Part shown: positions 15,017 to 28,833 of the stretch, piece by piece
Numbering within the stretch: the first letter of the stretch is position 1
How the letters are laid out: every line of letters starts with the position of its first letter
From: a virus
Virus record (IMG/VR): IMGVR_UViG_3300024326_000001
Coordinates: 1 to 64,000 of that record
Length of the DNA: 64,000 bases
Strand: one strand, 5' to 3'
The notes under the pieces: model-generated
The model's database searches: none
Told to the model about the DNA's origin: nothing
Seen by the model: only the letters and a program-made list of their open reading frames with translations
Made by a program: the position numbers and the translations under genes

Positions 15017-15685
15017 ATGAATTACGGAAAAGAATTTGAAAAGTATGCGATGAGTGATCATAATGTTTCATCATCTAAATTAAATTACTATGAGAAGCAG
15101 ATTGAAAACTCGTTAACTCCATATATCTTAGAAGAAAGAGAGTTAAGAGCTACTCAGATGGATATCTTTTCTAGATTAATGATGGATAGGTTATTATGGG
15201 TTGCAGGACCTGTTAATGATAATATGTCTACGATTGTTCAAGCACAGTTGATGTTTTTAGACTCAGTTGGAGGAACAGATATTACGATGCATATTGATTC
15301 TCCAGGTGGAAGTGTTAAAAGTGGACTTTCAATGGTTGATGTTATGGATTACATTAAGTCAGATATTAAAACAGTAAATACTGGTATGGCTGCATCAATG
15401 GGTTCTGTTTTATTAGGAGCAGGAACTAAGGGAAAAAGATCTTCACTTAGACATTCTACTACAATGTTACACCAATCCTCTGGTGGATTTAATGGTAATA
15501 TTCAAGATGCTGAAATAGATTGGAAAGAATGGCAAAAAGTAAATAAAGAATTATTTAATCTTTTAGGAGAATATTGTGGAAAACCAGCTGACGAAGTAAT
15601 GAAAGATGCGACTAGAGACTTTTGGTTAAATGCAAAAGAAGCTAAAGCTTATGGTATTATTGACGAAATCATCGGGAAATCTTAA
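15017..15685 (+). CDS. ClpP-family serine protease
   Basis: 222 residues. The Ser-His-Asp triad is complete: Ser127 in G-M-A-A-S-M-G, His152 in M-L-H-Q-S-S-G-G, Asp197 in M-K-D-A-T-R-D. H-I-D-S-P-G-G-S-V before the Ser forms the usual oxyanion region. The N-terminal ~50 residues are longer and more charged than in bacterial ClpP, whose processed N-terminus gates the axial pore. Phage ClpP-like proteins are often prohead proteases; here, however, a Clp ATPase with an IGF docking loop lies in the same gene group, which favours a degradative barrel. A maturation protease remains the alternative. Confidence 0.9.
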   Translation: MNYGKEFEKYAMSDHNVSSSKLNYYEKQIENSLTPYILEERELRATQMDIFSRLMMDRLLWVAGPVNDNMSTIVQAQLMFLDSVGGTDITMHIDSPGGSVKSGLSMVDVMDYIKSDIKTVNTGMAASMGSVLLGAGTKGKRSSLRHSTTMLHQSSGGFNGNIQDAEIDWKEWQKVNKELFNLLGEYCGKPADEVMKDATRDFWLNAKEAKAYGIIDEIIGKS

Positions 15686-15697
15686 TATATAAATTAT

Positions 15698-15895
15698 ATG
15701 AAAATTCATATTTACGTAAAAACGCAAGATTTAGACTCTCTTAATAAGATATTAAGTGATCCTTTTTCGGAGACGACGAAAGAGTTTGAATTTTTAAATA
15801 CACCGGCAAAAGACTTCACCATGATCTCTTTAACCTATGACGAATGGATTAGGTTACAGGATATGGATGCACTAATTACAATACTATCATTATGA
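15698..15895 (+). CDS. hypothetical protein (65 aa)
   Basis: Not recognised. A small strand-helix protein (M-K-I-H-I-Y-V-K-T at the start). An AATATATAA box ends 5 bp before the ATG. Overlaps the next gene by 4 bp (ATGA), so the two are translationally coupled. Confidence 0.6.
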   Translation: MKIHIYVKTQDLDSLNKILSDPFSETTKEFEFLNTPAKDFTMISLTYDEWIRLQDMDALITILSL

Positions 15896-16203
15896 GAAAC
15901 AGAGACATTGAAAGAGAATTATTTATTGAGCTAATCAATCATCAATTAAAAGATCATGGGGTAACCTATGATGATGTTAAGGACAATCCACAATGGTATA
16001 TGGAATATAAAACTACTCAAGAAAAAGAGCAAAAGTTTATAAAGCATATTACAGAAACTGTTGTTAACACATTAGGATTAGACATCAAACAAGCTGAGAA
16101 AGAAGCACAGTGGTTTATTCTACAATGGGGATTAGCAGTTATTCCAACCGAACAAACTCCACCTAAAAAAGCTTCTAAAAAGAAGACATCTTCTAAAAAA
16201 TAA
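15892..16203 (+). CDS. hypothetical protein (103 aa) with Lys-rich tail
   Basis: Charged, helical protein. The last 15 residues are almost all Lys and Ser (K-K-A-S-K-K-K-T-S-S-K-K), suggesting contact with nucleic acid or an acidic partner. Coupled by ATGA overlap to the preceding gene. Confidence 0.65.
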   Translation: MRNRDIERELFIELINHQLKDHGVTYDDVKDNPQWYMEYKTTQEKEQKFIKHITETVVNTLGLDIKQAEKEAQWFILQWGLAVIPTEQTPPKKASKKKTSSKK

Positions 16204-16235
16204 AATACACGCGTGGAATTTTAGATAAATATTCC

Positions 16236-16922
16236 ATGAATGTATTAGATCCAAATTGGCTCACTATCGAGCCTCATGATTTTGAATTAAAATACTATAA
16301 ACTCTTAGCAGCTGAGAACACTTTTAATAAGATTCTCAAAGATGGAGGCTTAATATCCATACTCGATGAAGTAGAAGATCATCTACTTGAAATGTATAAA
16401 ATTAAGCACAGGAAGGAGGAGATAGACGTTAATTTAAGAGTTCTCAAGGGAATCAACCTTGACACAATGTCTTTAGAATATGAATATCCAGAAGGAGATA
16501 AACATATAGAAGACATGTATAAGCTTTGTGATAAAGCTATAGATATATTAGAAGATATACATAAAAATGTAAGGGTAGTATTTAGATTAGTCGAGAAGGC
16601 TATTAACATTACAGAAATTCCAGATATTAAAAGAACTAAAAAACTAGGATATGCTTTAGTGAAAACTCCTGAAGATATCATGCAAATATATTCTTTTAAA
16701 GTTCCTTCTTTATTGACAGAAAACTGGAAAGATTTAAATCTAAAATATGAAGGAGAAACAGTGTATGATATAAGAGCAATTTCTCTTTTTATTACAAAGG
16801 TACAAGATGAAAGTTCTGATTATAGGTTTTTTAGATGCAGTGTTAATTCAGAATTCGATATGAATGAAAGGGTATTGCCAGTATTAAAATTTAAGCTTTA
16901 CAATCATTTAAGAGCAAATTAA
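16236..16922 (+). CDS. hypothetical protein (228 aa), probably structural
   Basis: No family recognised. Soluble, mixed helix and strand, no signal peptide, with a long amphipathic helical stretch at about 45-120. It opens the fibre gene region and immediately precedes a fibre protein gene, so a virion assembly role is plausible but rests only on position. Confidence 0.6.
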   Translation: MNVLDPNWLTIEPHDFELKYYKLLAAENTFNKILKDGGLISILDEVEDHLLEMYKIKHRKEEIDVNLRVLKGINLDTMSLEYEYPEGDKHIEDMYKLCDKAIDILEDIHKNVRVVFRLVEKAINITEIPDIKRTKKLGYALVKTPEDIMQIYSFKVPSLLTENWKDLNLKYEGETVYDIRAISLFITKVQDESSDYRFFRCSVNSEFDMNERVLPVLKFKLYNHLRAN

Positions 16923-16926
16923 TCAA

Positions 16927-16935
16927 GATATATAG
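16927..16935 (+). promoter_or_regulatory. GATATATAG late-promoter-like box
   Basis: Nine-base box 25 bp before the next start codon. Boxes of this form precede at least eight structural or late genes in the window. It is similar in composition and position to late-promoter -10 elements of T4-like phages (TATAAATA), but not identical. Confidence 0.5.
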
Positions 16936-16960
16936 TTTATAAAAACAAAATAGTTTAAAA

Positions 16961-18187
16961 ATGCCACAGGTTACGCAAGAAGATATTATTGGATATATTG
17001 ATAACACAATAGATGTTATACAGGGAGACTCACAAGTCTACACAGTAAAACTATATAGAGATAGGGTAGGTGGAAATCTTAATACATCACTATATTCTAC
17101 ATTTACTATGAATTTATTAGATGAATCGTCTGATTTAATCGCACAATATTCAATGCCTAGAGTATACGGAGTTTCAGGAGATCTTATATTAGTAAATGAC
17201 GATCCAACTACACAGGCTGTTTTTCAATTTGAATTATCAAAACTACAAACATTAAATCTTCCTGCTGGAAAAATATACGTAAACATAGTAGTGACTAATT
17301 CTAGAATAGAACCTACTAAGGTTTATTCTTTACCTAACATGGAAATTGGATCTATTTTATTTAATGAAAACAGACACGATCCTTCTCTGTATAAATCTAC
17401 TCAAAGAAGTTCGGGAATAGGTGTATCTTCGTCCATGGATCCATATTATAAAGTTCAACATATCGATGGTTCAGTTCCTATTGGACAAGGAAGCTTATCT
17501 TTAGATTCAGGATCCCCTGGTCTAGTAACTAAAATGACATTTATGAATAGTGACTACGATGGAATTAGAGTAAGTGTTTTAGAAAACTTTTTAATTAACA
17601 GAATAGATAAAGATGGAATTGAAGGTACGATTACATTAATAAACAGAAGCGATACCGCTCAATATTCTATTTTTAATGTAGTAGACTGGTACAGAATCAA
17701 CTGTTCTTCTGGAGAATGTATTGACGACATCGATGATGCAATACAGGTTATAGTATCTCACGAAATGTCGACTGAAGGACCTGGTGTATATAAAAATAAT
17801 TGGCTAGTTACGGACGAAGTTTCATTTAAACTAGATGTATATGGTTCAGCATTATCTTCAACTGATCTAGGTAAGAAATCTAGCACAGTACTAGATAAAG
17901 AATTAATTCCAAATAATACATCTGGAAATGTATCTAGAACTGGAATCATATTATCGGTTACACCGCAAGATGGCCAATACATTGACGTTGAAATTAATGG
18001 TATTTCTATTTCATTAGGAGACGGAACTAAAAACCTAGATGGTTACTTTTCATCAGATGGAGGAACTACTGCTAGAACATTCCAAGATATCCGAGTAGGT
18101 GATGAATTAATCTTTAACTCGATAGTCGCGGGATATGAGCTCACTGATGAAGATAGAGTCTCTTTATTCTACGAATCTTATTCTTAA
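16961..18187 (+). CDS. fibre/virion protein with shared C-terminal domain
   Basis: 408 residues. The first ~130 residues look like an immunoglobulin-like strand-rich attachment domain (D-S-Q-V-Y-T-V-K-L-Y). The last ~80 residues (I-S-L-G-D-G-T-K...Y-F-S-S-D-G-G-T-T-A-R...V-G-D-E-L-I-F-N...A-G-Y-E-L) closely match the end of the 258-residue protein at 22330, so both probably carry the same tip or trimerisation domain. Expressed from a GATATATAG box. Likely a tail-fibre or baseplate-attached protein; no enzymatic motif. Confidence 0.7.
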   Translation: MPQVTQEDIIGYIDNTIDVIQGDSQVYTVKLYRDRVGGNLNTSLYSTFTMNLLDESSDLIAQYSMPRVYGVSGDLILVNDDPTTQAVFQFELSKLQTLNLPAGKIYVNIVVTNSRIEPTKVYSLPNMEIGSILFNENRHDPSLYKSTQRSSGIGVSSSMDPYYKVQHIDGSVPIGQGSLSLDSGSPGLVTKMTFMNSDYDGIRVSVLENFLINRIDKDGIEGTITLINRSDTAQYSIFNVVDWYRINCSSGECIDDIDDAIQVIVSHEMSTEGPGVYKNNWLVTDEVSFKLDVYGSALSSTDLGKKSSTVLDKELIPNNTSGNVSRTGIILSVTPQDGQYIDVEINGISISLGDGTKNLDGYFSSDGGTTARTFQDIRVGDELIFNSIVAGYELTDEDRVSLFYESYS

Positions 18188-18300
18188 TAATATATTATCT
18201 TAGTATTATAAGAAAAACGTAAAAACGTAAATACGTAAAATTTAATTAATTTTATTAAGATATTATATACTTTTTTACCCCCCACGAATAAACGTATTAA

Positions 18301-18331
18301 TATATAATCCAATCCTACAATAATGTAGGGT
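18301..18331 (+). promoter_or_regulatory. late-promoter-like box followed by 5' hairpin
   Basis: TATATAA at 18301-18307, then a hairpin ATCCTACA/TGTAGGGT (18312-18319 with 18324-18331, loop ATAA). If the box is a -10 element, the hairpin would sit at the very 5' end of the mRNA, where such structures slow decay. The A-rich leader GCAAAAAATAATT follows. The rest of this gap holds three short AAACGTA-like direct repeats (about 18211-18238). Confidence 0.5.
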
Positions 18332-18357
18332 GTGCAAAAAATAATTATATAAATAAT

Positions 18358-20130
18358 ATGGCACAAATTCGTTCAAAACAAATTTCTGACTTTCTAAGTT
18401 CAATCACATGGGCAAATGTTGTATCGTCTGACAATGTAAAAATTGCAAACGTATGGGACATCAAACAAGGATTTGATACAGTAGACGCATCAGTAAACTC
18501 TTTAGAGACTTTCATCGCAGGTGAAGTATCTTCTTTAGAAGCTGTTGATACTGCTTTATCGGCTGAGATCGTAACAGAAAAAGAAAGAGTAGATGCAATC
18601 TTAGATTCTGCAGAAGCAGACAAAGATTCATTCGCTGAAATCGTTTCTTTAATCAACGCAGTTGATACTGAAAATGACAATGCATTCGCTTCATTCGTAC
18701 TAAGAACAGATAAGTCAATCGATTCATTAGAATTAGTTGATGCTGATCTTCAGAGACAAATCACAAGCAATGACTCTGACATTCTTGGTTTAGAAGGTGA
18801 CATCACTTCATTAGACACTAGAGTATTAGGTGTTGAAGGTGACTTAGCTTCTGAAATCGAAAGAGCAACTGGTAGAGAAAATGCTATTGAAGCTGCTTTA
18901 AACGCAGAGATCGCTGCAACTAACGCTGATTTTATCAATGTTAACGCATCTATCGATTCATTAGAAGTTGTTGACAATGGTTTTGCTGGTAACATCACTT
19001 CATTAGACACTAGAGTATCTGGTGTTGAAGGTGACTTACAAGCTGAAATCGACAGAGCAACTGCAATGGAAGGTAAGATATCTGCAGAATTATCTGCTGA
19101 GATCGCTGAAACTGCTGCTGAGCAAGCTGTTCAAAACGCATCTATTGATTCTTTAGAAGCTGCTGACGCTGGTTTATCATCTTCTATCGAAGAGGAAGCA
19201 AGATTAAGAGCTGCTGCTGATTTAGCATTAGGTTCTAGAATCGACGCTAACGATTTAGACAACGCTAACTTAACATTATCTGTAAACTCTTTAGAGGTTG
19301 TTGATGGTGAATTAGCATCTGACATCGCTACAGAAAAAGGTAGAATCGATGCAATCTTAGAAGCTTCAACTGCTGACAAAGATTCATTCGCTGAAATCGT
19401 TTCTTTAATCAACTCTGTTGATACTGAAAATGATGATGCTTTTGCTGCATTCGTAGTAAGAACTGACGCATCTGTTGATTCTTTAGAAGTTGCTTTAGCT
19501 GCTGAAATCGCTTCAACTAACGCTGAGCAAATCGCACAAGACAGATCTATCGATTCTTTAGAAGCTGTTGATAACAATCTAGCGATTGCTATCGAGCAAG
19601 AAAAAGAAGATAGAGCTGGTGAAGACGCTAAGTTAAAAGCACAGATCGACGCTAACGACGCTGACAACTTATTATTAACTGCTTCAGTTAATTCTTTAGA
19701 GGTTGTTGACGGTGAATTAGCTGGTGACATCACTTCAATCGACACTAGAGTATTAGGTGTTGAAGGTGACTTAGCTGCTGAAATCACAAGAGCTGGTTCT
19801 GTTGAATCTGCTTTATCTGCTGAATTAGCTGCTGAGATAGCAACAACTAACGGAGAGGTAAATGTTATAAACGCATCTATCGATTCATTAGAAGTAGCTG
19901 TTGAAGAAGGTGGTACGTACCTAAGACAAACTGCAGTATTTACTGCAACTAACTTATTTACTTTACCTCAGCCAGTTGCATTCGGAACTAACGATGATTT
20001 AACTGTTTATGTAAACGGTGTATTCGTTGACTTCAGATGTACAGGTGGAACTGATATCGATTTCACAGGCTTATTAGCTTATGACGTTGATGCTAAGGAC
20101 AAAGTTCAAGTTATGGGTATAAAACTATAA
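18358..20130 (+). CDS. coiled-coil tail fibre protein with internal duplications
   Basis: 590 residues. After a short conserved head (M-A-Q-I-R-S-K-Q-I-S-D-F-L), residues ~45-515 are an Ala/Ser/Leu/Glu-rich rod built from recurring units such as S-I-D-S-L-E-x-x-D, L-D-T-R-V-x-G-V-E-G-D-L and I-D-A-N-D, with heptad spacing that predicts a long trimeric coiled coil. A ~40-residue block (D-K-D-S-F-A-E-I-V-S-L-I-N...) occurs twice, near 80 and 340. The last ~70 residues form a compact strand-rich domain (V-Y-V-N-G-V-F-V-D-F). Probably a fibre shaft with a binding tip. A strong terminator follows. Confidence 0.8.
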   Translation: MAQIRSKQISDFLSSITWANVVSSDNVKIANVWDIKQGFDTVDASVNSLETFIAGEVSSLEAVDTALSAEIVTEKERVDAILDSAEADKDSFAEIVSLINAVDTENDNAFASFVLRTDKSIDSLELVDADLQRQITSNDSDILGLEGDITSLDTRVLGVEGDLASEIERATGRENAIEAALNAEIAATNADFINVNASIDSLEVVDNGFAGNITSLDTRVSGVEGDLQAEIDRATAMEGKISAELSAEIAETAAEQAVQNASIDSLEAADAGLSSSIEEEARLRAAADLALGSRIDANDLDNANLTLSVNSLEVVDGELASDIATEKGRIDAILEASTADKDSFAEIVSLINSVDTENDDAFAAFVVRTDASVDSLEVALAAEIASTNAEQIAQDRSIDSLEAVDNNLAIAIEQEKEDRAGEDAKLKAQIDANDADNLLLTASVNSLEVVDGELAGDITSIDTRVLGVEGDLAAEITRAGSVESALSAELAAEIATTNGEVNVINASIDSLEVAVEEGGTYLRQTAVFTATNLFTLPQPVAFGTNDDLTVYVNGVFVDFRCTGGTDIDFTGLLAYDVDAKDKVQVMGIKL

Positions 20131-20173
20131 TCTAAACTTCGGTTTAAATTATTAGCTTAATGCTTAATTGATT

Positions 20174-20203
20174 AAAGGCTCCTCGGAAGAGGAGCCTTTT
20201 TTA
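20174..20203 (+). terminator. intrinsic terminator
   Basis: Stem AAAGGCTCCTC/GAGGAGCCTTT with a GGAA loop and a T-run, 45 bp after the coiled-coil fibre gene. Confidence 0.93.
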
Positions 20204-20208
20204 TTTAA

Positions 20209-20217
20209 AATATATAG
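20209..20217 (+). promoter_or_regulatory. AATATATAG late-promoter-like box
   Basis: Immediately downstream of the terminator and 22 bp before the start of the DUF2827 gene, so it restarts transcription there. Confidence 0.5.
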
Positions 20218-20239
20218 TAAAACAAAATATCGGTTTAAC

Positions 20240-21427
20240 ATGAACATTGGAATTACACTAGGATTACAACAGGATAATGAATCTCTTTGGATAAATGGAA
20301 TCAAATTAAATGTATTAAATTTAATTGAAACTCTTTCTGAAATAGGAGATCATAGTGTATATGCGTTAGACACTAGTAATAAAGTTAAAGATCTGTCAAA
20401 GGTAGATTGGGACACTTCTAAATATCCTATTTATAAATATGCAGATAAAGTAAATTCAACGGATTTATTAATACTTCTAGGAACTTCATTTAGTACCGAG
20501 CAAACAGTCGCCGTTAGAAAAAAGAATCCTAAAATTAAGATTATTAAATACTTTTGCGGTAATAATTATATTATAGATATGGAAAGAGTCTTATTTGATT
20601 CTAAAGAATCTGTAAGTAATTGGACGCATGGCCACGATGAAGCATGGTTTATTCCACAGCAGGAATATCAAAATAGATCATACTATCAAACAATGGGAAG
20701 GCTTTCTGCTGACAAGGTTAAAGTGGTTCCATTTGTATGGAGTCCTAAGTTTATAAAAGAAGAAAATTCTAAAAACGTCAGAAATGGTATGAAAGACGCA
20801 TTCTATAAAGGAGGCAAGAATGCAGAAGATATGAACCTATCTTCAATGGAACCTAATATGAATGTAGTTAAATATTGTATGCCTCTTATCATGATGGTAG
20901 AAGAACTATACAGAAAAAAGGGTAAAAAGGCGTTCAATGAATTTTGGGTAGGAAGTGGTAAAAGATTATTATCTAGTAAATACTTTATTAGTTCCATTAA
21001 ACACTTAGATGTAACTCATTCCGGTAAATTAAAAATGTGCTCAAGGTACCCAGTAACTAATTTTCTTTCTGAGAAAACGGATATAGTTCTTTCACATCAA
21101 TGGGATAATCCTTTAAACTATGCATATTTAGACGCTCTTTATTTTGGATATCCTTTAGTTCATAACGCAACAATGATAAAGGATGCAGGGTATTATTATA
21201 AAGGATTCGATACAGTGTCAGCTGCAAAGATGTTAGAGAATGTATTAAATCATCATGATGAGATAGAAAAGGAATATACAGCAAAAAGCACAAAGGTTCT
21301 TTCAAGATATCTTACAACAAATCCTAACATCGTAGATACATATAAAAAACTAATAGAGAATATTTTTGAACCAGGAAAACATGCTCTATCAAACGAATAT
21401 GACTGGTCAACAAACCTATATAAATAA
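20240..21427 (+). CDS. DUF2827-like glycosyltransferase-fold protein
   Basis: 395 residues from ATG at 20240; an upstream frame extension covers the terminator and promoter and is rejected. The N-terminus (N-I-G-I-T-L...E-S-L-W-I-N-G-I-K-L-N-V-L) and the C-terminal H-Q-W-D-N-P-L-N-Y-A-Y-L-D-A-L-Y-F-G-Y-P-L-V-H-N-A with later G-Y-Y-Y match the DUF2827 family, which has a GT-B-like fold and occurs in surface-sugar gene clusters. No direct activity is proven for the family. It lies between fibre genes and directly upstream of a GT2 enzyme. Confidence 0.8.
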   Translation: MNIGITLGLQQDNESLWINGIKLNVLNLIETLSEIGDHSVYALDTSNKVKDLSKVDWDTSKYPIYKYADKVNSTDLLILLGTSFSTEQTVAVRKKNPKIKIIKYFCGNNYIIDMERVLFDSKESVSNWTHGHDEAWFIPQQEYQNRSYYQTMGRLSADKVKVVPFVWSPKFIKEENSKNVRNGMKDAFYKGGKNAEDMNLSSMEPNMNVVKYCMPLIMMVEELYRKKGKKAFNEFWVGSGKRLLSSKYFISSIKHLDVTHSGKLKMCSRYPVTNFLSEKTDIVLSHQWDNPLNYAYLDALYFGYPLVHNATMIKDAGYYYKGFDTVSAAKMLENVLNHHDEIEKEYTAKSTKVLSRYLTTNPNIVDTYKKLIENIFEPGKHALSNEYDWSTNLYK

Positions 21428-21439
21428 ACATAATAAATA

Positions 21440-22210
21440 ATGGAATTAAAAGAAGTAATTGAAGCGGCTGCAAAGCCAAAGATTAGTATTATCATGCAAT
21501 CATATCTTGGTAATTATCCAGGATCTAGGAAAGATTCACATTCTAAATTTTTAAGAGCAGTCCAGAGTTTTCAAAATCAATTATATAAAAACTGTGAATT
21601 AATAATAGTAGCAGACAATTGCATGGAAACAAAGTCACTATATGATGCTCATTTTCAAACTGAAGATAACATAAGATTAATATACGTTTCTAGAAACTCA
21701 AAAGAAATGAGTACATATATGCAAAACGAAGAAGGCAACAAATATTATAGAGGTTTTCCTCGTAGAGTAGGAGTAGGAGCCGCAACTGGAAATTTAATTA
21801 CATATATGGATTCAGACGATATGTTATTAGAAGAACATACACTACACCTAATGATAGAGTTTAATAAAAACCCTGACGCTAATTGGTGGATTAACAGATC
21901 TTGGTACGATAACGAAGTAATGAAATTTAAAGACGATAAAACATTTGAAGATTCTACAGAATATGGTGAAGAACTTCCAGATGTTGAAGGAAAGTGGAAC
22001 ATAACAAGAATAAAGGAAGGTTTAGTAGTAATGAGTCCTTGGTTGTTTATGCATAAACCATCTGCATCTGTTTTATGGAGAGATACTTGGGGTAACGTAA
22101 GTGAAGATTCAGATTTCAACGTAAGATTCAGAGAAAATCATAAAGGCGGAGCAGTAATGAACCGACCAACATACGTAAGATGTCACTTTACAGATAAGTG
22201 GGATTTTTAA
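21440..22210 (+). CDS. GT2-family glycosyltransferase
   Basis: 256 residues, GT-A fold. The opening strand I-S-I-I-M-Q-S-Y starts the domain, I-I-V-A-D-N-C follows, and the metal-binding motif is M-D-S-D-D in T-Y-M-D-S-D-D-M-L. A W-W-I-N-R-S-W-Y stretch and a late E-D-S-D-F complete the usual acceptor-side features. Probably transfers a sugar from a nucleotide sugar to a virion protein or a surface glycan; the position between fibre genes favours the first. Confidence 0.85.
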   Translation: MELKEVIEAAAKPKISIIMQSYLGNYPGSRKDSHSKFLRAVQSFQNQLYKNCELIIVADNCMETKSLYDAHFQTEDNIRLIYVSRNSKEMSTYMQNEEGNKYYRGFPRRVGVGAATGNLITYMDSDDMLLEEHTLHLMIEFNKNPDANWWINRSWYDNEVMKFKDDKTFEDSTEYGEELPDVEGKWNITRIKEGLVVMSPWLFMHKPSASVLWRDTWGNVSEDSDFNVRFRENHKGGAVMNRPTYVRCHFTDKWDF

Positions 22211-22268
22211 TACGTAAAATAATATCTTATACTATAGATTCTGGGACCTTTATCCCATCAATTTATAA

Positions 22269-22296
22269 TATATAAGATTGAGTGGAATTATTCCAC
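22269..22296 (+). promoter_or_regulatory. late-promoter-like box followed by 5' hairpin
   Basis: TATATAA at 22269-22275 then hairpin GTGGAA/TTCCAC (22282-22287 with 22291-22296, loop TTA), then an A-rich leader to the ATG at 22330. Same arrangement as at 18301-18331. A separate 5-bp hairpin TGGGA/TCCCA lies about 22248-22263. Confidence 0.5.
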
Positions 22297-22329
22297 ATTT
22301 AAAATAAATAAAAAAAAATGTAACTATTC

Positions 22330-23106
22330 ATGTCATTAATTAAAATCAAGCAAATTGACGGCTTACAGGCTGCTCTTGATCTTATTAACACCAGCATTGA
22401 ATCAGGTTCGCTTAAATCAGCTTACACACAGGAAGACCACGGTTTTTCTGCTGGAGTTGTTATAGCTTATGTGGGTTCTAGATGGGTGTTAGCTGATTCA
22501 AGCACTGCTAACAAGCTAGGAAGATTAATCATCGAATCTATTGTAGACGCGGACAATTTTATCGCTGTGCAAGTTGGAACTATTAACGTTTCAGCATGGC
22601 CTAAATTGGACCAGTTAGTTCCCGGAGATTTCTACGTTGTAGATAACTCAGGTAACGGTACTTTAGAAGATTACGTTAATACTGGTGATCCAGGTTTTGC
22701 ATACAGCAATCCTGTTTTACAAGCATTAACAGAAACAGTGGGTCATGTTCTTCCATGGAGACCATCGCAGTCGCCAACAGACCTAATTCAACCAGAAGAA
22801 TTCACACAGACTTCGTTCTCTGCTGTAACTTCAGGTAATTACTCATCAACAGGACTTACACTAACGTATACTCCTTTCCAAGATTCAACAGTTCAAGTAT
22901 TCTTAAACGGTATAGCACTTGACGAATCTTATAATGATAGAAACGGAGACGTATATTTCTCAAGAGACGGTGGTGCAACTGCTGTTCCTGCTTCTGACTT
23001 AGATGCTGGAGATACACTTTACTGGAACGGAACTCTTGCAGGTTATGAGCTTGCTGGAACTGATCAGTTTGAAGTAGTATACGACAAAAGTAATCTAGAC
23101 GACTAA
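22330..23106 (+). CDS. fibre-associated protein with shared C-terminal domain
   Basis: 258 residues. The N-terminus has K-I-K-Q-I-D-G-L-Q-A-A-L, a short coiled-coil-like head common in tail-fibre proteins. A central strand-rich domain follows (A-V-Q-V-G-T-I-N-V...P-G-D-F-Y-V-V-D). Residues ~170-255 (V-F-L-N-G-I-A-L...Y-F-S-R-D-G-G-A-T-A...A-G-Y-E-L) repeat the C-terminal domain of the 408-residue protein at 16961. Likely a fibre tip or adaptor, 20 bp upstream of the collagen-like fibre gene. Confidence 0.7.
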   Translation: MSLIKIKQIDGLQAALDLINTSIESGSLKSAYTQEDHGFSAGVVIAYVGSRWVLADSSTANKLGRLIIESIVDADNFIAVQVGTINVSAWPKLDQLVPGDFYVVDNSGNGTLEDYVNTGDPGFAYSNPVLQALTETVGHVLPWRPSQSPTDLIQPEEFTQTSFSAVTSGNYSSTGLTLTYTPFQDSTVQVFLNGIALDESYNDRNGDVYFSRDGGATAVPASDLDAGDTLYWNGTLAGYELAGTDQFEVVYDKSNLDD

Positions 23107-23126
23107 AAAAAATAAATTATTAAAAC

Positions 23127-28685
<5,559 letters not shown>

Positions 28686-28710
28686 TTTAAATCATCAAGA
28701 TAATTTTAGA

Positions 28711-28739
28711 AAGGGTCCTCGAAAGAGGACCCTTTTTTT
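28711..28739 (+). terminator. intrinsic terminator
   Basis: Stem AAGGGTCCTC/GAGGACCCTT with a GAAA tetraloop and seven T residues, 25 bp after the collagen-like fibre gene. Confidence 0.94.
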
Positions 28740-28743
28740 ATGT

Positions 28744-28752
28744 GATATATAG
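28744..28752 (+). promoter_or_regulatory. GATATATAG late-promoter-like box
   Basis: Directly after the fibre terminator. A second possible start signal, TAAGTATAACTAATATTATAG, lies at about 28801-28821, nearer to the oxygenase ATG at 28834. Confidence 0.45.
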
Positions 28753-28833
28753 ATTGTAATAACTTATTATCTTATTACACTTAGTAAACAATTTAAAATA
28801 TCTAAGTATAACTAATATTATAGAACACAATCG

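Noticed and set aside
18750-19787. Minus-strand Ser/Ala-rich frames inside the coiled-coil fibre gene
   Set aside because: Mirror frames of the repetitive Leu/Glu/Ala rod; no promoter or start context.
20168-20239. N-terminal extension of the DUF2827 protein
   Set aside because: The extension would translate the terminator hairpin and the late box; the family pattern begins at the ATG at 20240.
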